Positions 9,547 to 21,654 of a DNA stretch of 64,000 bases are shown here, piece after piece. The notes beneath the pieces are model-generated. The model made no database searches. It was not told where the DNA came from and was given only the letters and a program-made list of their open reading frames with translations. Positions within the stretch are counted from its first letter, which is position 1. Each line of letters starts with the position of its first letter. The position numbers and the translations under genes were made by a program. Location of the stretch: contig JAIVFJ010000015.1 of assembly GCA_025765615.1 (NCBI GenBank), forward strand, positions 186,001 through 250,000, read 5' to 3'. The stretch comes from Zopfochytrium polystomum (taxonomy: Eukaryota > Chytridiomycota > Chytridiomycetes > Chytridiales > Chytridiaceae).

Positions 9547-11114
9547 ATGTCTCCGTTGGCGTCCTCCAAGTCGGTGTCTGCGTTTCTTGCGCTCGCCAAG
9601 GCGGCGGCGTCCTCCGGCGGTTTGCTCTTTCTCAGGCTTGCTGCCATTTCCCCGGTCTCTAACCCGCCCCCTCGCGATCGATCGACCGATTGAACTTTGT
9701 CCAAACAGTGCTCCCTGCGCCGTACAAGCATGCCACCTTCGTGATGGGAAACCAGTCTGCTGGTGAGTGGAGATTGTTTGTTGGCACCAGCGATTTCCAA
9801 ACCCTCGGTTCATTCGCCCCCTTCCCAACTTCCGCGGTCCCTGACACCCAAAAAGACCTCGACTCGATCGTCAGCGCCATCTCCTACGCCTTCCTCTGCC
9901 ACTCGCGGGCCCCGACGCCGCCGCCGACGCTCCACATCCCCGTGATCAACATCCCACGGCGCGACTTCGCCCTGCGGCCCGACTGCCTGCACCTGCTTTC
10001 CCACGCATTTCCGCCAAGCCCAAGCCCGGTGCTGCCGTCGCTCGTATTCGCAGACGACCTGGACCTGCTCCTCGACGCCGCCGAAAAGGACACACGCAGC
10101 AGCAAGACGCCGTCCGTGGCGCTGACGGACCACAACCGCCTGACGCACGCGCGCCTCACGACCCTCGGCGCGCGGGTCGTCGCGGTTCTGGACCACCACG
10201 CGGACGAGGGCGCGCACCGCGGGACCGCGGCGCCACGCGTCGTCGAGGCCGTCGGGTCCGCGACGTCGCTGGTCGCGCGCGAGTGGGAGCGCGCCGCAAC
10301 CGCGGCTTCGTCGTTGCCGCCGCCGCCGGCGTCGCTGTGCTGGATGATGCTGGGCGCGATCGCAGTCGACACGGTCAACCTCGGCGAGGTCGGTGTCGCA
10401 GCGGGGCGCGTGACGGACGTGGACGTGGCGGCGGTGGAGTTCCTGGAGCGGCAGATCGCGGCCGCGGAGGCCGAGGAGTCGGCTGCGGAGGAGGTTGACG
10501 GGCAGAGCACGGTGGCTTTGGCGTCGTCAATTCGCGCGCGGCGGGACGCGCTGTTTGAGGCGCTGGGACGGGCCAAGGGCGACTGCGCGGGGATGAGCAG
10601 CGAGGACCTGCTGCGCAAGGACTACAAGGAGACCGTCGTCGAGGTATCCAGCGGCGGCACCGTACGTCTCGGGATCAGCAGTGTGCCGTGGCGGCTCGGC
10701 GGCGGCACGGGCAGGTGGATATCGCGCGAGGGTGGCGCGTTGGGCGCGGTGCGGGCGACGGTGAGCGGGTTTGCGGCCGCGCGCGGGCTGGACGTTGTGG
10801 TGGTGATGACGGCGCGGACGGACGTCGCGGACGGGGCGTTCCGGAGGGAGTTGGCGGTGTTTACGCGGGCGGGGTTTGCGGCGGCGGCGGGGGAGGCTCT
10901 CGTTCGGGCTGTCGAGAGCGAGGCGTACGGGTTGCAGCTGGGAGAGCGCGTCGAGGACGGCGGTGGAAGTGGAGGCGGCGCGGACGGCGAGCGGCTTGTG
11001 GTGTGGTTTGTGCAGGGCAACCTGAAGGAGTCGCGCAAGCTGCTGCAGCCCAAGCTGATCCGGACCTTGGCCGAGGGCGGTGGAGCTGCGCCAGCTCCGT
11101 CGGCGGCGCTGTGA
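9547..11114 (+). CDS. PPX1: Exopolyphosphatase, DHH/DHHA2 family (Ppx1-like)
   Basis: Exons 9547-9619, 9709-9762 and 9856-11114 give 461 residues. The start MSPLASSKSV..FLALAKA aligns with the yeast Ppx1 N-terminus, which places the ATG upstream of the main open frame. Splicing out intron 2 restores the metal-binding GNQSADLDS motif (near residue 40); TDHN (near 134) and DHH (near 155) follow, and a DHHA2 domain fills the C-terminal half. The family removes terminal phosphate from inorganic polyphosphate in the cytosol and mitochondria using divalent metals. The first intron has a non-consensus donor (GTTTGC), but it is the only choice I found that keeps phase and matches the family. Length is close to the fungal norm of about 400. 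Confidence 0.9.
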
Positions 11115-11363
11115 AAGGGAGGAACTTCTGGGGGTGACTTGTCAGCACGGCGGGAGATAATTGATAGAGAAGACCAACCCAATCAGTTAAATCAAAACAA
11201 CTTGAGCGAGCGGATTATTGGGTTTGAGGGCGGCACTGCGTCCCTTCTCCCTCCCTCCTCGTCCTCATCCTCGGCTGCTGCTGGATCCGCACGATCGGCG
11301 GCATCGACCAACCCACCCCCGTCTGCCTTGCCGCTCACTTTCTTTGCAGCACCTCTTGGATCG

Positions 11364-14300
11364 ATGCGGGACCCGGGCGGCCAGGGCGGCGATGGCCGGC
11401 CCGCCGACGAGCATCATCAGAGTGCCGCTGCTCCCGCGCAGCAACACCACCCCCACCACCGCTTTGGAGGCGCGACAATCTCCAACCCGAGCCCCCTTGC
11501 GACCGCGCACAGTGCCGTCGCCGGAAGCAGCAGCAGCAGCATTAGCAGCAGCGCCACGCTTGCCGGTGCGCGAGCAAGAACCACCAGTGGAAGCACCGGC
11601 GCAAAGGGCCGAGCGCCATTCGGTTCAGGAAAGGGAACTCCCCACGCCTCGTCATCAGAGCACACGTTTGCTCAGCCGTACGCCCGCGCCGGCAACCACT
11701 CGAAGAGCTCTACGCGCGGAGGGAAAGCCAGCCGGCAGCATTTCGCCCGCTCGCCTTTCCTGGATCCGTCTCGGCACGCCGCCGTGACCACGGTAAGTGT
11801 TTCTGCTCCATGGTTTCGTTTGCTTGGCACTAACCAAACGAGACAAATCTCCAGACCGTGGTGACGACGACAACAACGCAGGTGACAGAGTTCCCTCCGA
11901 TCCTTATTCCACCGCCCCCGGCAACTCTACAGCCTGCGAGCCACTACCCGCTGCTGAACCTTCCGACCCCGCCGTCGATGAAGAAGTTTACTTTTGAGAT
12001 TGGTGGGATTCCAACGCGATTTTCTGAGATTGAGCTGCCGGATGACCTGGACCAGGTAAGCATTTTGGCCTCTGCTGCGCAAAGTTCGTTGCTCTTTTGC
12101 TCACCGCACTGCACACCCTTCTAGCTGGGTGAAACCCCTTCCGAGAACGTGCGCAAAGTGCTTGGCGCACAGCAGGAGAGACTAGAAGCGCTGGTCGCGG
12201 GATCGGTGGACGACAGCGAGCACCTGCAGCAGCACCGGGCGCGACTCGCGGAAATTGGCCAGTCCAGCTCCATTTCGACGTTTCCCCAGCATCGCCCAAT
12301 TGCGCAACCCGCTTCAGGAAGCAGCCGATTGAGCGAAAACCCATCGCGGCCCGAGGACGACGAGCTCACGTCTCCGCGCGGCGCCAATTTGCCAAGCCCA
12401 AATCAGTCGCCTCAGCGAGATCGTGATTATTTGATGGTTGGGCCAGACGAGGGTGCTCATTCGTCCGCACCTTCGGCGCGGTCTCAGTCACCCATGGAGT
12501 CTGCGATGGCCATCGAACACGGCCCTGCGTACTCCCACCTAGCAAGCCCAGGCTTTCTTGGCAACGCTTCGTCCTCATCCGGCGTTCCGTCCTCATCGCA
12601 GATTTCGAACCTTTCTCATGCATCAGCAGCAGCTGTACCAGCCATCGTCAATACCTTTGAAGCACTTCCAACGCCTCTGAAGTCGTATCTTCTTTTGCAT
12701 TTGCTGAGGAGGTGCCCGTCAGACACTTTGCATTTCATGTCCACCTTGATCATGCCAACGCTAAAACGCGACGTGCTTGGAGATCTGCCCCTCGAAACAG
12801 CCTTTCAAATCATCGCTTGGTTCGACATTCGAACGCTTGGCCGCTGCGCACAAGTGTCAAAAAAATGGAAATCCATTGTGGACTCGCCCGGAGCGGACAG
12901 AACCGTTTGGAAGCTCCGCCTCCTTGAAGAAGGCTGGTACAACGAAGAGGATATTCGTCGGGCGGAGGCCATCGCCCGTCGGAGGCGGAGAGAGCTGGGC
13001 GATGGACGCTTGCGCGATGTTGATGAAATGGATGAGGACCGTCGCAAGACGAAGCAGCGCAGGACCGGCCCCGCTCGAAGCGACGCTCCCATGGGCGAGT
13101 GGAAGCAGTTTGACACCCGAGCCGGCCGTGTCGGCAGCGAAACCACGTCACAAGGGGGCCGCGAATCGCGGACCGACTGGATGGAAGAATGCCGCGACGA
13201 CAATCCGACTTTTTACGGCGATTGGCGCAGGAGGCATTCAGATGTGGGTGCCAGCGGAACAGACGGCAGGCCTCTAGCTCAACCGCCGGCTCCAGAGTCG
13301 CAACCAATGTACGGCACCACGGCCCCCTCCTCTGCTTCCATTCGCTCCACGCCGTCTCGCCGTAGTTTGCAGGGACAGGACAGTTCCTTCACCGACCCAA
13401 CCGTGCCGGCCCCTCCTCCGCTCCTGCGTCCACAGGCGTCCTTCTCGTCCGTCTCAACGTTGAACGCGCAAGGCTCTGTGCTGCTGGACGAAGATTCAAT
13501 CAATACCACCGGCTCCGGACAGTCCGGCTCCCTTTTTGGACCGCCGCCGGGTGCCCCTCTTCAATCACGAAAAGGAAAGAACCCCGCGTCGGCGGCGGCG
13601 GATCCGATCGCCCCGCACGAACCGGCGTCGCGAATCAGCAGCGGCAGCGGCGTCTCTGCCGCAGACACGTCGATGAGCGGGAACGAGGCGTCGCCGCCGA
13701 AAAGCCGGCAACGCGCGCACAGTGCCGCCACCGGCGAACCCGTGGGCCTGTACCGCAGCTTGTACAAGAAGCAGTATAATCTGAGGATGAATTGGTTGCA
13801 CGGACGATACTCGTCCATTTCGTTCCCGGGGCATGACACCCACGTCGTCACTTGCCTGCAGTTTGACGATGATAGGATCGTGTCAGGGTGAGAGGAGGGG
13901 GGCCACCCGTCGTAGCTTTTTTGGGTATAAATGGAATTCTTACTTTTACTTTGGGGCCTTGAACTTAGTTCTGACGATACAACTATCCATATTTACGACA
14001 CGCGAACCGGGCAGCTGATCCGTCGATTGACGGGACACGAAGGTGGCGTCTGGGCGCTGCAGTACTATGAAAATACGTTGGTGTCTGGATCCACCGACCG
14101 GACAGTACGAGTCTGGGTACCGTAATCTTTCCTTTGCTGCTTCCTCTCAAGATTTCGGTTTTTTGTTGATTCTCTGTTTTTTTGTTTTTTTTGTTTGCGG
14201 TTCCAGGACATGGAGACTGGCGAATGCACTCACGTGTTTGAAGGCCATACCTCCACCGTGCGCTGCCTGCTCATTATACCCCCGCTGTCTCCGTCGGAAC

Positions 14301-15670
14301 GGCGGAAACGCAGCTCGTTTGGCGGCGCCGCGGCAGACTATCCGTTCCCGATCATCGTCACCGGATCTCGCGACTCGACGCTCCGCGTGTGGAGACTCCC
14401 TCAGACCGGACGAGGCTCCAGCCGCACCGCCGCCCTGGACGGGGGCAAGGGAATGAACACCACTTTGCAAGGGGATGCACCAGCGGGAGGAGGACCGCAC
14501 ATTCCCACCGCGGCTGACGCCGCAGCCGCTCATGATCCCGCGGCCGGCGCAGCGGCTGCCGCCGCGCCTGCCCCTGGCGGCGTCACTACGGCGGCAGCGC
14601 CGCCCGCTCCGCGGGCATCCGCGCCAAACGACGGGTCGCACCTGTTCCTCCACGTTCTCACCGGCCACGGGCTCAGCGTCCGCGCGATCGCCGGTCACGG
14701 CCGCGTGCTGGTTTCCGGCAGCTACGACAGCACCGTGCGGGTGTGGAACGTTGTGACGGGACAGCTGGATCACTGTCTGATGGGCCACCGCGAAAAAGTG
14801 TACAGCGTCGGTTACTGCCACGAGATTCGGAGGGCGGTCAGCGGCAGCTTGGATTCGACCGTGCGCGTGTGGGACACGAGGTTAGGGACTGCGTTGTTTG
14901 TGCTGGAAGGTGAGGGTGTTGCCTGCTTCTTTGCTTTTTTTCATCTTCCTTTTTTTTTCTTTCTTTTTTTTCTTTTTGGTTCTGCTTTTCTCTTACTTAC
15001 TTAGCGCCCATTTGCCACCGGTTTTTTCTTTTAAGGCCACTCATCTCTTGTCGGCCTCTTGGAAATATCGCCAAAGTACCTGGTGTCGGCCGCAGCAGAC
15101 TCTACGCTACGCGTGTGGTGCCCCATGACAGGCAAGTGCCTCGCGACGCTTACGGGCCATACGGCCGCCATCACGTGCTTTCAGCACGACCCGAGCCTGA
15201 ACCGGATCGTGTCTGGCTCGGAGGGCGGCATCCGACTGTGGGAGCTCCGGTCGACGGAGGCCGGCGCCGCCGCAGCCTCCTCCGCCGCCGCCTCGCTCTC
15301 TCCTTCGCGACGAGACGCCGGGAGCGGCGGCGGCGGCGCGGAAGGGGGCGGCGGTGACGCCGGAGCGGCCCGCGCTGACGGCGACGGCGGGGGCGGCGCG
15401 TTGCAGCCTCCTCCGCCCCCGGCGTCGCTTCTCCCCCCGCCCGTCCCGCAGCACGGCACGGCCACGACCTCGGTGGCGAACCTGCCGCGCCACGGGCGCT
15501 ACGTGCGCGACATCATCACGAACGCGCAAGGGGTGTGGCGCGTGCAGATGGACCGGCGGCGGCTGGTGACGGCGCTGCAGCGGGCCGAGCACCAGACGTG
15601 GTTCGAGGTGCTGGACTTTGGCGAGGGCGGCGCCGGCGTCGACGAGGACGAGTTGTTTGACGACGAGTTG

Positions 15671-15703
<33 letters not shown>

Positions 15704-16084
15704 TACGAGTACGAGTACGACTTTGATGACGACGACGGCGCGATCGGAGGCGGGCGCGGCGGCGGTGGCGGGCGCGGCGGGCGCGGCGGGGTCAGAGACG
15801 ACGAAGGCGACGAGTATGACGAGTTTGAGGACGAGGACGACGACGACGAGGAGGACGGGGACGAGGACTTGGACGGCGAGGGCGCGGAGGGGGCCGTGGA
15901 CGAGGAAGACGAGGAGGGAAGGTTTTACTTGGAGGATGGGGAGGAGGGGGAGGAAGAGGAGGGCGGGAGCAGTGTTTGGGGCGGCGAGGGCGGCGGTCCG
16001 GGCGGCGGGCAGGAACTTCGGGAGAGCGCCGGGGTGTACTTCGTTGGTGCGGTGGCCAGGGAGGAGGACCGCATGATGGCGTGA
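11364..16084 (+). CDS. F-box/WD40 protein, Cdc4/Pop1-like SCF substrate receptor
   Basis: Six exons (11364-11792, 11855-12055, 12125-13887, 13969-14116, 14207-14909, 15036-16084) close in phase to 1430 residues. The long N-terminus is Ser/Gly/Pro-rich and disordered. The F-box lies near residues 425-475 (DVLGDLPLETAFQIIAWFD, then KKWKSIV). WD40 repeats start near residue 790; each shows blades such as RIVSGSDD, LVSGSTDRTVRVW, VLVSGSYDSTVRVW and YLVSAAADSTLRVW. The C-terminus is an Asp/Glu/Gly tail of over 100 residues. By family, such proteins hold phosphorylated substrates for SCF ubiquitin ligation in the nucleus. Several introns interrupt the propeller exactly at blade edges. The acidic tail and the Ala/Pro insert around 14530-14620 are unusual additions. 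Confidence 0.9.
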
Positions 16085-16684
16085 GTGGGGGGGTTGTGTG
16101 TCTGTTGGTGGGTTGAAACTTGGTCTCGATTTTGTTTTCTTTTGTGGTTTCTTTTTCTTTCATCGTACCCTTTCCCCGCTGCGCGTTCTTGTTTGTCCTC
16201 TGGCTTGTTGCAGTAGTAATTTTGCTGCCGGAGGGGCCTTTTTGCAGTTCGAATCCCGCACAAAAAACGAAATAAAGTTCGAATGAAACTGGTGTTCGCG
16301 TTTGAGTACAGGAACAAACGAAAGGAAGGAACCAAATATTCATTCCAATGGTTCAGGAATCGGACGGAGGCCAGTCTCCGAACCACCGCCAAGCACGCAA
16401 ACAAAGAATTGGGCTCTGTCTGCTGGCTGCCCCCAGTCTGTTTCCCCTTTCATCCCCAAGCAATTACAAATGCGACGTCCGTCGCCGCGCGCTGCTCGTC
16501 CGCCCCCAAACTGTTTGGCATTCGGAATTTTATTCCATGTACTTATATGCATATTTATCTTAAAGTGCTTAAACCTTTTCCGCAGTGTAACCAGAAAGGC
16601 AACAAACCTCCTCCCCTCCTGCTCGCTCCAACCTCAAACGCAAACGACACTCTAAACGTCCCAACCACACACACCACCACCGTG
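16085..16684. other. Intergenic between the F-box/WD40 gene and the first MFS gene
   Basis: T-rich after the stop codon, with AATAAAG at about 16270. No open frame with a recognisable domain. It likely holds the 3' UTR of one gene and the promoter of the next. Confidence 0.4.
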
Positions 16685-17003
16685 ATGAGCTCTCCCCTTA
16701 CTCAAGAGCCGACCGCAAGCATACACACGGTGTTTGACACGCCTGGCCACTTGGCCGTTGCGAACACCAACATCGAACTGGGCGGGGGCGGCGACGGCGG
16801 CGGCGGCGTCGTCGTTGGCGCTAGCCAAAAGGAAACAGAAGTGACGCCCGGCCGTGGAAAACGCATCTCTCCCTCCATGACCAACTTGCAGTTTGGGTTG
16901 CTCTTTTTTGGCCTCAATATTGGTGTTTTCCTTGCTTCGTTGGACCAAGTGAGTCGTCGTGTTTCCTTCTCTCTTTGCCTCTATGTGTGTGTGTGTATGT
17001 GTA

Positions 17004-17041
<38 letters not shown>

Positions 17042-18923
17042 GTGCGTGCGTGCAAGCGTGCCAGCGTGCGAGCGTGCGTGTATGTGTGTTTGTGGGCACG
17101 AGTGACTGAGAAAGTCAGGGTGAGAGTCGAGAGTAGGAGTGAGTTAGTAAGTGAGAGGGTGCGAATTTTGCGCTGCGAAACACTCGACCACGGTCGACCT
17201 GGCCCATCTAATTTAGAAACCCACATTCATTCAGACCATCGTGGCAGTCGCCCTTCAAGCAATTTCGACAGAGTTTGCCGCCCAGGACCAAGTTGCTTGG
17301 GTCGCCACCGCATACTTCTTGACCGCAACCGCGTTCATTCCGTCGTATGGCCAGCTGGCCGACATCTTTGGCCGCAAGCCCACCTTTCTGTTTGCCATTT
17401 TGATTTTCGAGCTTGGAAGCGCTCTTTGCGGAGCTGCGAATAGCATGCCGGTAAGGCTCAGATTCATGTGATGCCGCTCCTTTTTGACGTATACCCTTTT
17501 TCTCAACGACTAGATGCTGATCATTGCGAGGGCTGTCGCCGGAATCGGTGGCGGTGGAATCTTCTCGCTGGTTCTCATTATCATCGCGGATGCTGTTCTC
17601 CCGTCAGAGCGCGCAAAGTGGACTGGCATGATTGGCGCCTCGTTTGGCCTTGCCTCGGTTGCAGGTTAGTGCCACTTCAAAAAGCCTGCCACTCATCGCA
17701 CTTACGCGATGACCCCAAGGCCCACTCCTCGGCGGCGTGTTTGTCGACCACGTCTCTTGGCGCTGGGTGTTCTACATCAACCTGCCTCTCGGCGCCATCT
17801 CCATCGTCGCTACACTGATCCTCCTCAAGGAGCAAGCGGTGAAAATCGAAAACCGCATGGCCGCGGTCACTTCGATCGACTGGCTTGGCACTTCCCTGCT
17901 CGTAGGCGCAGTCGTCTGCATCCTCGTCCCGCTCCAGGGCGGTGGTACGCAGTATGCGTGGAACTCGGCAGTCGTCATCGCGCTCTTTATAACCGGGGCG
18001 CTGTTCGCCGCCTCGTTCGTGGTCGTCGAGGCAAAGTACGTAACCAAGCCCATCATCCCACAGGAGCTTGTGCGCCGCCCGCAGATCGTCGCGGCCCTTG
18101 CGGCCATGTTCTTCCTCGCCGTACCAATGTTTGGATTCATCTTTTACATCCCGCAGTGGTACCAGGTTGTTCTGGGAGGTACGGCGTCGTTTACTTTCTC
18201 TGTTCGAACCTGTATCGCATTTCGCACAGCCCTGACGTTTTTACACACACCCCTCCCCTCCCTAACGCTTGGCCAGAGTCCGCAACGTCTGCCGGCGTCC
18301 GCAGCCTCCCGCTCATCCTAGGCCTCGTGTTCCTCGCGATCGGAACAGGCGTCGTGTCCAGCGCGACCGGCCACGCATGGCCCTTCATCCCAGCCAGCGC
18401 CGTCCTACTAGCCCTCACAGGCGCGCTCTGCGCGCTCCTCGACGAGTCCGCGCAAACCTGGAAACAGGTGCTCATAATCTTCGTCGGCGGCGTCGGTTCG
18501 GGCCTCGGGCTGCAGATGGTCACGCTCGTCGCGCAGTTCTCCGTCCCCGAGTCGCTCCTCGCCGCCGTCACGTCGGTCGTCGCCTTCTTCCAGACCCTCG
18601 GCGCCGCCGTCGGCCTCGCCGTCCTCTCCGTCGTGTTCAACTCGGTCCTCCCCGAAAAGGTCACCGCGAGCATTGCGAGGGCGAACGCGACGCTGCATTT
18701 CACCGTCCCCGGGGTCGACCTCGCGGCGCTGTACAAGTCGCCGTCTCTGATCCGCACCTCGCTGCCCGAGGCCGAGTGGGGTCTTGTCGTCCACGGGTAC
18801 GTCGAGACGCTGCAGCTGGTGTTTCACATGATGATTCCGTTTGCGGGATTGATGCTAGTTGCGTCGCTGTTTATGCGCAAGGAGAGGCTGCCGTCGGGGA
18901 GGGAGGCCACCGTGGCTTTTTAA
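16685..18923 (+). CDS. MFS transporter, DHA2-type drug:H+ antiporter family (copy 1)
   Basis: Exons 16685-16948, 17235-17450, 17514-17664, 17720-18178 and 18277-18923 give 578 residues. After a Gly-rich cytosolic N-terminus the sequence shows the DHA2 signatures: LASLDQTIVAVALQAI in TM1, motif A (GQLADIFGRKP) between TM2 and TM3, and motif C (GPLLGGVFVDHVSWRW) in TM5, with 14 predicted membrane segments. Such proteins export drugs or metabolites at the plasma membrane or vacuole; the substrate cannot be read from sequence. Intron 1 is long (286 bp) and carries a (TG)n run. A paralogue with identical lengths for exons 2-5 lies at 33255-35295 on the other strand, and a decayed copy follows directly at 19449. 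Confidence 0.9.
16985..17040 (+). repeat. (TG)n microsatellite in MFS intron 1
   Basis: Alternating TG with a few CG/TA interruptions just after the first donor site. It is absent from the corresponding intron of the paralogue, whose intron 1 is only 111 bp. Confidence 0.8.
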
Positions 18924-19448
18924 AGGAAGCACCCGTTTTCATGAGTTTGATCTCTCATATGGTTTTACTGAAAAAAAAGGAAGTAAATGACGGAATACTT
19001 GGTTGCAATTGGGATCATTATTGACGCTTTCGAGTTGCACCTTTTTTCATGCATGTACTTCTTTCTCGCTTCTGCTTCTCCCCGTGTTGGACTTTACATT
19101 CAAAGACAATTTCCCTACCGACAGAAGCTTTCCTGCTGCTGCCCAATGAACCAGAGAGAACCAACAACGCACTTTCAAGCATGTTTGGAATTTGAGCACA
19201 GCAGCAGAATTTTGGGGTTGTGTACAATTTGAGCCAGTGACTTTCTCAGCAAAACAGAAAAAAAAAACAAAAAAAAACAAAAAAAGAAACGAGAAAAAAA
19301 AAAAAAAAAGCACTGGTGGTGAGACGGAAGCAGCACGTCAGGACCTCATTGAATAAACTCCATCTACCCAAAACTTCTCTCATCCTTCCTTTTCCTAGTA
19401 CGAGGACACCCCACTACTCCGCTAGTGGGCTCAAATTCCCGTGATGTG
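18924..19448. other. 3' flank of MFS copy 1 and leader of its decayed copy
   Basis: Includes AT-rich 3' flank and A-rich runs at 19260-19310. The stretch 18945-19030 resembles 20098-20165, so the duplication that made the pseudogene included 3' non-coding DNA. Confidence 0.45.
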
Positions 19449-20165
19449 ATGAGCTCTCCGACCGCAGAGCCGATCGGAAGCGTCAACACGATGTCCGAGC
19501 AGCCTGAAGATCACTTTGTCGTCACAACGAGCATGGTTGGTGGTAGCGGAGGCGGCGGCAGCGGCAGCGGCGACCTAAAGGAAAGAGAAGCCCTGTCCGA
19601 CCCCATGAAAAAAACGAATGGTTCGCTCCATGACCAATTTGCTTCTTACCCCAACATTGCGGTTTTCCTTGATTTGTTGGGGTTCCTGTTGTTTTGCATC
19701 TTCCAAAGAACCGAGCGGGGGCTCCAAGGAATTTCGACGTAGCATTCGCTGCCCAGGACCGAGTTGCTTTGGAAGGAATTGCCTTATTTTTTATTTTATT
19801 TTATTTTTTTTTCCACAACCGCGTTCATTCGGTCATTCAGCCAACTGGCCGACCGAAAGCAATCTCTGCGAAGCTGCTTTTTCTGTGCTCGTTCGTGCCA
19901 TTTCCGCCCCTTTAAACTACTGTTTCCTTTCACACTATCTTTCGTGGACAATGTCGAGGGCGGTCGCCCGAATTGGCGGAGGCGGAGTCTTGTTATTTTG
20001 CATGACGAGTCCATTTGCGGATGATGCCGGTTATGTCACTGCTTGTGCTTAAGTGAGGACGTCAACTTGGCTTTTGACGTGAAGCTCGCGTTTTCATCAT
20101 GAATTCGATCACACCCGCCAAAGATAGGACCAGTTGGTTGCAATTGGATCATTGACCTTTCGCCT
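19449..20165 (+). pseudogene. Decayed MFS transporter copy
   Basis: It opens with MSSPTAEPIGSVNT, matching the start of the intact MFS genes, then keeps recognisable but damaged pieces in several frames. These are PNIAVFLDLLG (for NIAVFLASLDQ), a stretch like AISTEFAAQDQVAW near 19735-19780, TTAFIRSFSQLAD near 19815-19850, and a version of ARAVAGIGGGGIF near 19955-20000. More than 1 kb covering the remaining membrane segments is missing. The copy ends with a 3' flank similar to that of copy 1. Frameshifts, stops and the internal loss make it non-functional. Confidence 0.8.
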
Positions 20166-20189
20166 GGTTATATTCACCCAGCCAAATCA

Positions 20190-21654
20190 TCAAGGACAGG
20201 AATCACCGTTGCAAACATATAGCTCCGCAGCCAAGCAAGGCGCCTCCGAGATCAAAATGCCTTCAGAGAAACGATGATAATTCCTCGGGACAAGCCTGGC
20301 CCCCGGCTTGTCGTCGTCTCCCAGCGCCAGCGCCTGGTTGCGTAACTGCAGTATCCTCTGCTTCCACTCCTCCCGCATCACAACCTCCCTCACCCCGTCC
20401 TCCCGCCCCTTGAATTGCGCAACCATCTCCATCCCGTCGATCCCGCCCAGCTGCGTCAGCGCGTTCCAAAACAGCCCAAACCGCCAGTCCTCCTCCTCCA
20501 CGCTCGCGTCGACCCGCTGCGACCCTTCCCAACCTCCTCCCCCGCGCCATCGGCCTTGCCCTGGCCCTCGCTCACGCCCGCGGCCTCGTCCCCGCCCGCG
20601 ACCCGCAAAGTAGTTTGGCGCTGCCACAGCGTCATCATCGACCCCCGCGTGCGAACGCCATCGCAGCGATCCGAGCCCGCCACTGTGCCGGCCACCCGCC
20701 GTCCGCGTCGTCCTCCGCTCCCGCCGCAACCAGCAGCCGCCGCCACGCCCGCTTCCACATCGCGCCGCGGAACCACCCGCCGCCCAGCAGGTGGCAAAGC
20801 GAGGAATGGTTCCACCGCTCCTCGTCCACATGCGGCTCCGCAACCTCGGGCGCGTACGGCCCGACAGGGAGCACCGTGAAGCGAAGTCCTTGTTCCCTTC
20901 CTCCTCCTCCTCCTCCTACTTCTCCTCCCCGGCCTTCCGCCGCCGCCGTTCGCCGCGCATTGCCCCGAATGTTCGGGGTCGGAATGCAGTACTTCACAAA
21001 CTCGATGCGCGCCGCAACGTCCCCCGCGAGCCGCCGCCGCGCCGCCTCCTCGCCGCCGTCGCCGCCGTCACCGCGCGGCCTCAACCACCCGTCCATCGCG
21101 CCCCCAAACAGCTCGCCATACAGCACCAGCTGCACGGCCGCGGTATCCGCGTTGCACTCGAGAGTCGCCGCGTCCTCGAGCCGCTCCCAAGACCCGTCGA
21201 CGCACCGCCAGGAAGCGACCATGCCGTCGATGACCGCCGACAGCGGGTTCAGCACGGTGAAGCGCGCGGCGAGCACGCGCCGGAGGGTGGCGAAGGTGAT
21301 TCCGAGTCGCGCGGCGATGGCGAGGTCGACGATACCGCCGACGCCACCGTGCTGCATGGCGGCGATCAGGCGCGGGGCGCGGGCGTCGGGGTCGGCGGCG
21401 ACCCACTCGCAGAGGGGCCGGGCGACGGCGAGGGCGAGGATGTGCGGGTGCGGCGAGAAGAAGGTTGGCGCGGTGCGGACGGCGAGGCGGAGGAGGGGTT
21501 GGGGCGGGATCGAGGTGAGCGCGGCGTTCAGCCGGCGGCAGGAGGAGGAGAGGAGGAGCAGGTCTTCGAGGGTGCGGAGGCGGGCGGCGAGTTGGACGAG
21601 CACGTCGTCGGGGAGATCGGCGAGTGATGGTGGAGTCGTTGGAGCCGGTGCCAT
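20190..21654 (-). CDS. F-box protein of unknown class
   Basis: The start at 21654 gives MAPAPTTPPSLADLPDDVLV, an F-box (SLADLPDDVLVQLAARLRTL, then LLLSSSCRRLN). A long Ala-rich helical region with few motifs follows. This frame stays open to about 20640. The C-terminal part (VDASVEEEDWRFGLFWNALTQ to LYVCNGDSCP) is in another frame and ends at 20190, so an intron or a sequence error lies between 20640 and 20510. One in-phase solution removes about 128 bp from a weak GTCGAT donor to an AAG acceptor near 20513. F-box proteins usually link a target to Skp1-Cullin ligases; the target here is unknown. The C-terminal junction is unsure. Confidence 0.65.

Noticed and set aside
10283..11148. Long frames on both strands over PPX1
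   Set aside because: Shadow frames caused by high GC in a confidently identified gene; the same applies to the antisense frames over the SWI1, SMG9 and F-box/WD40 genes.
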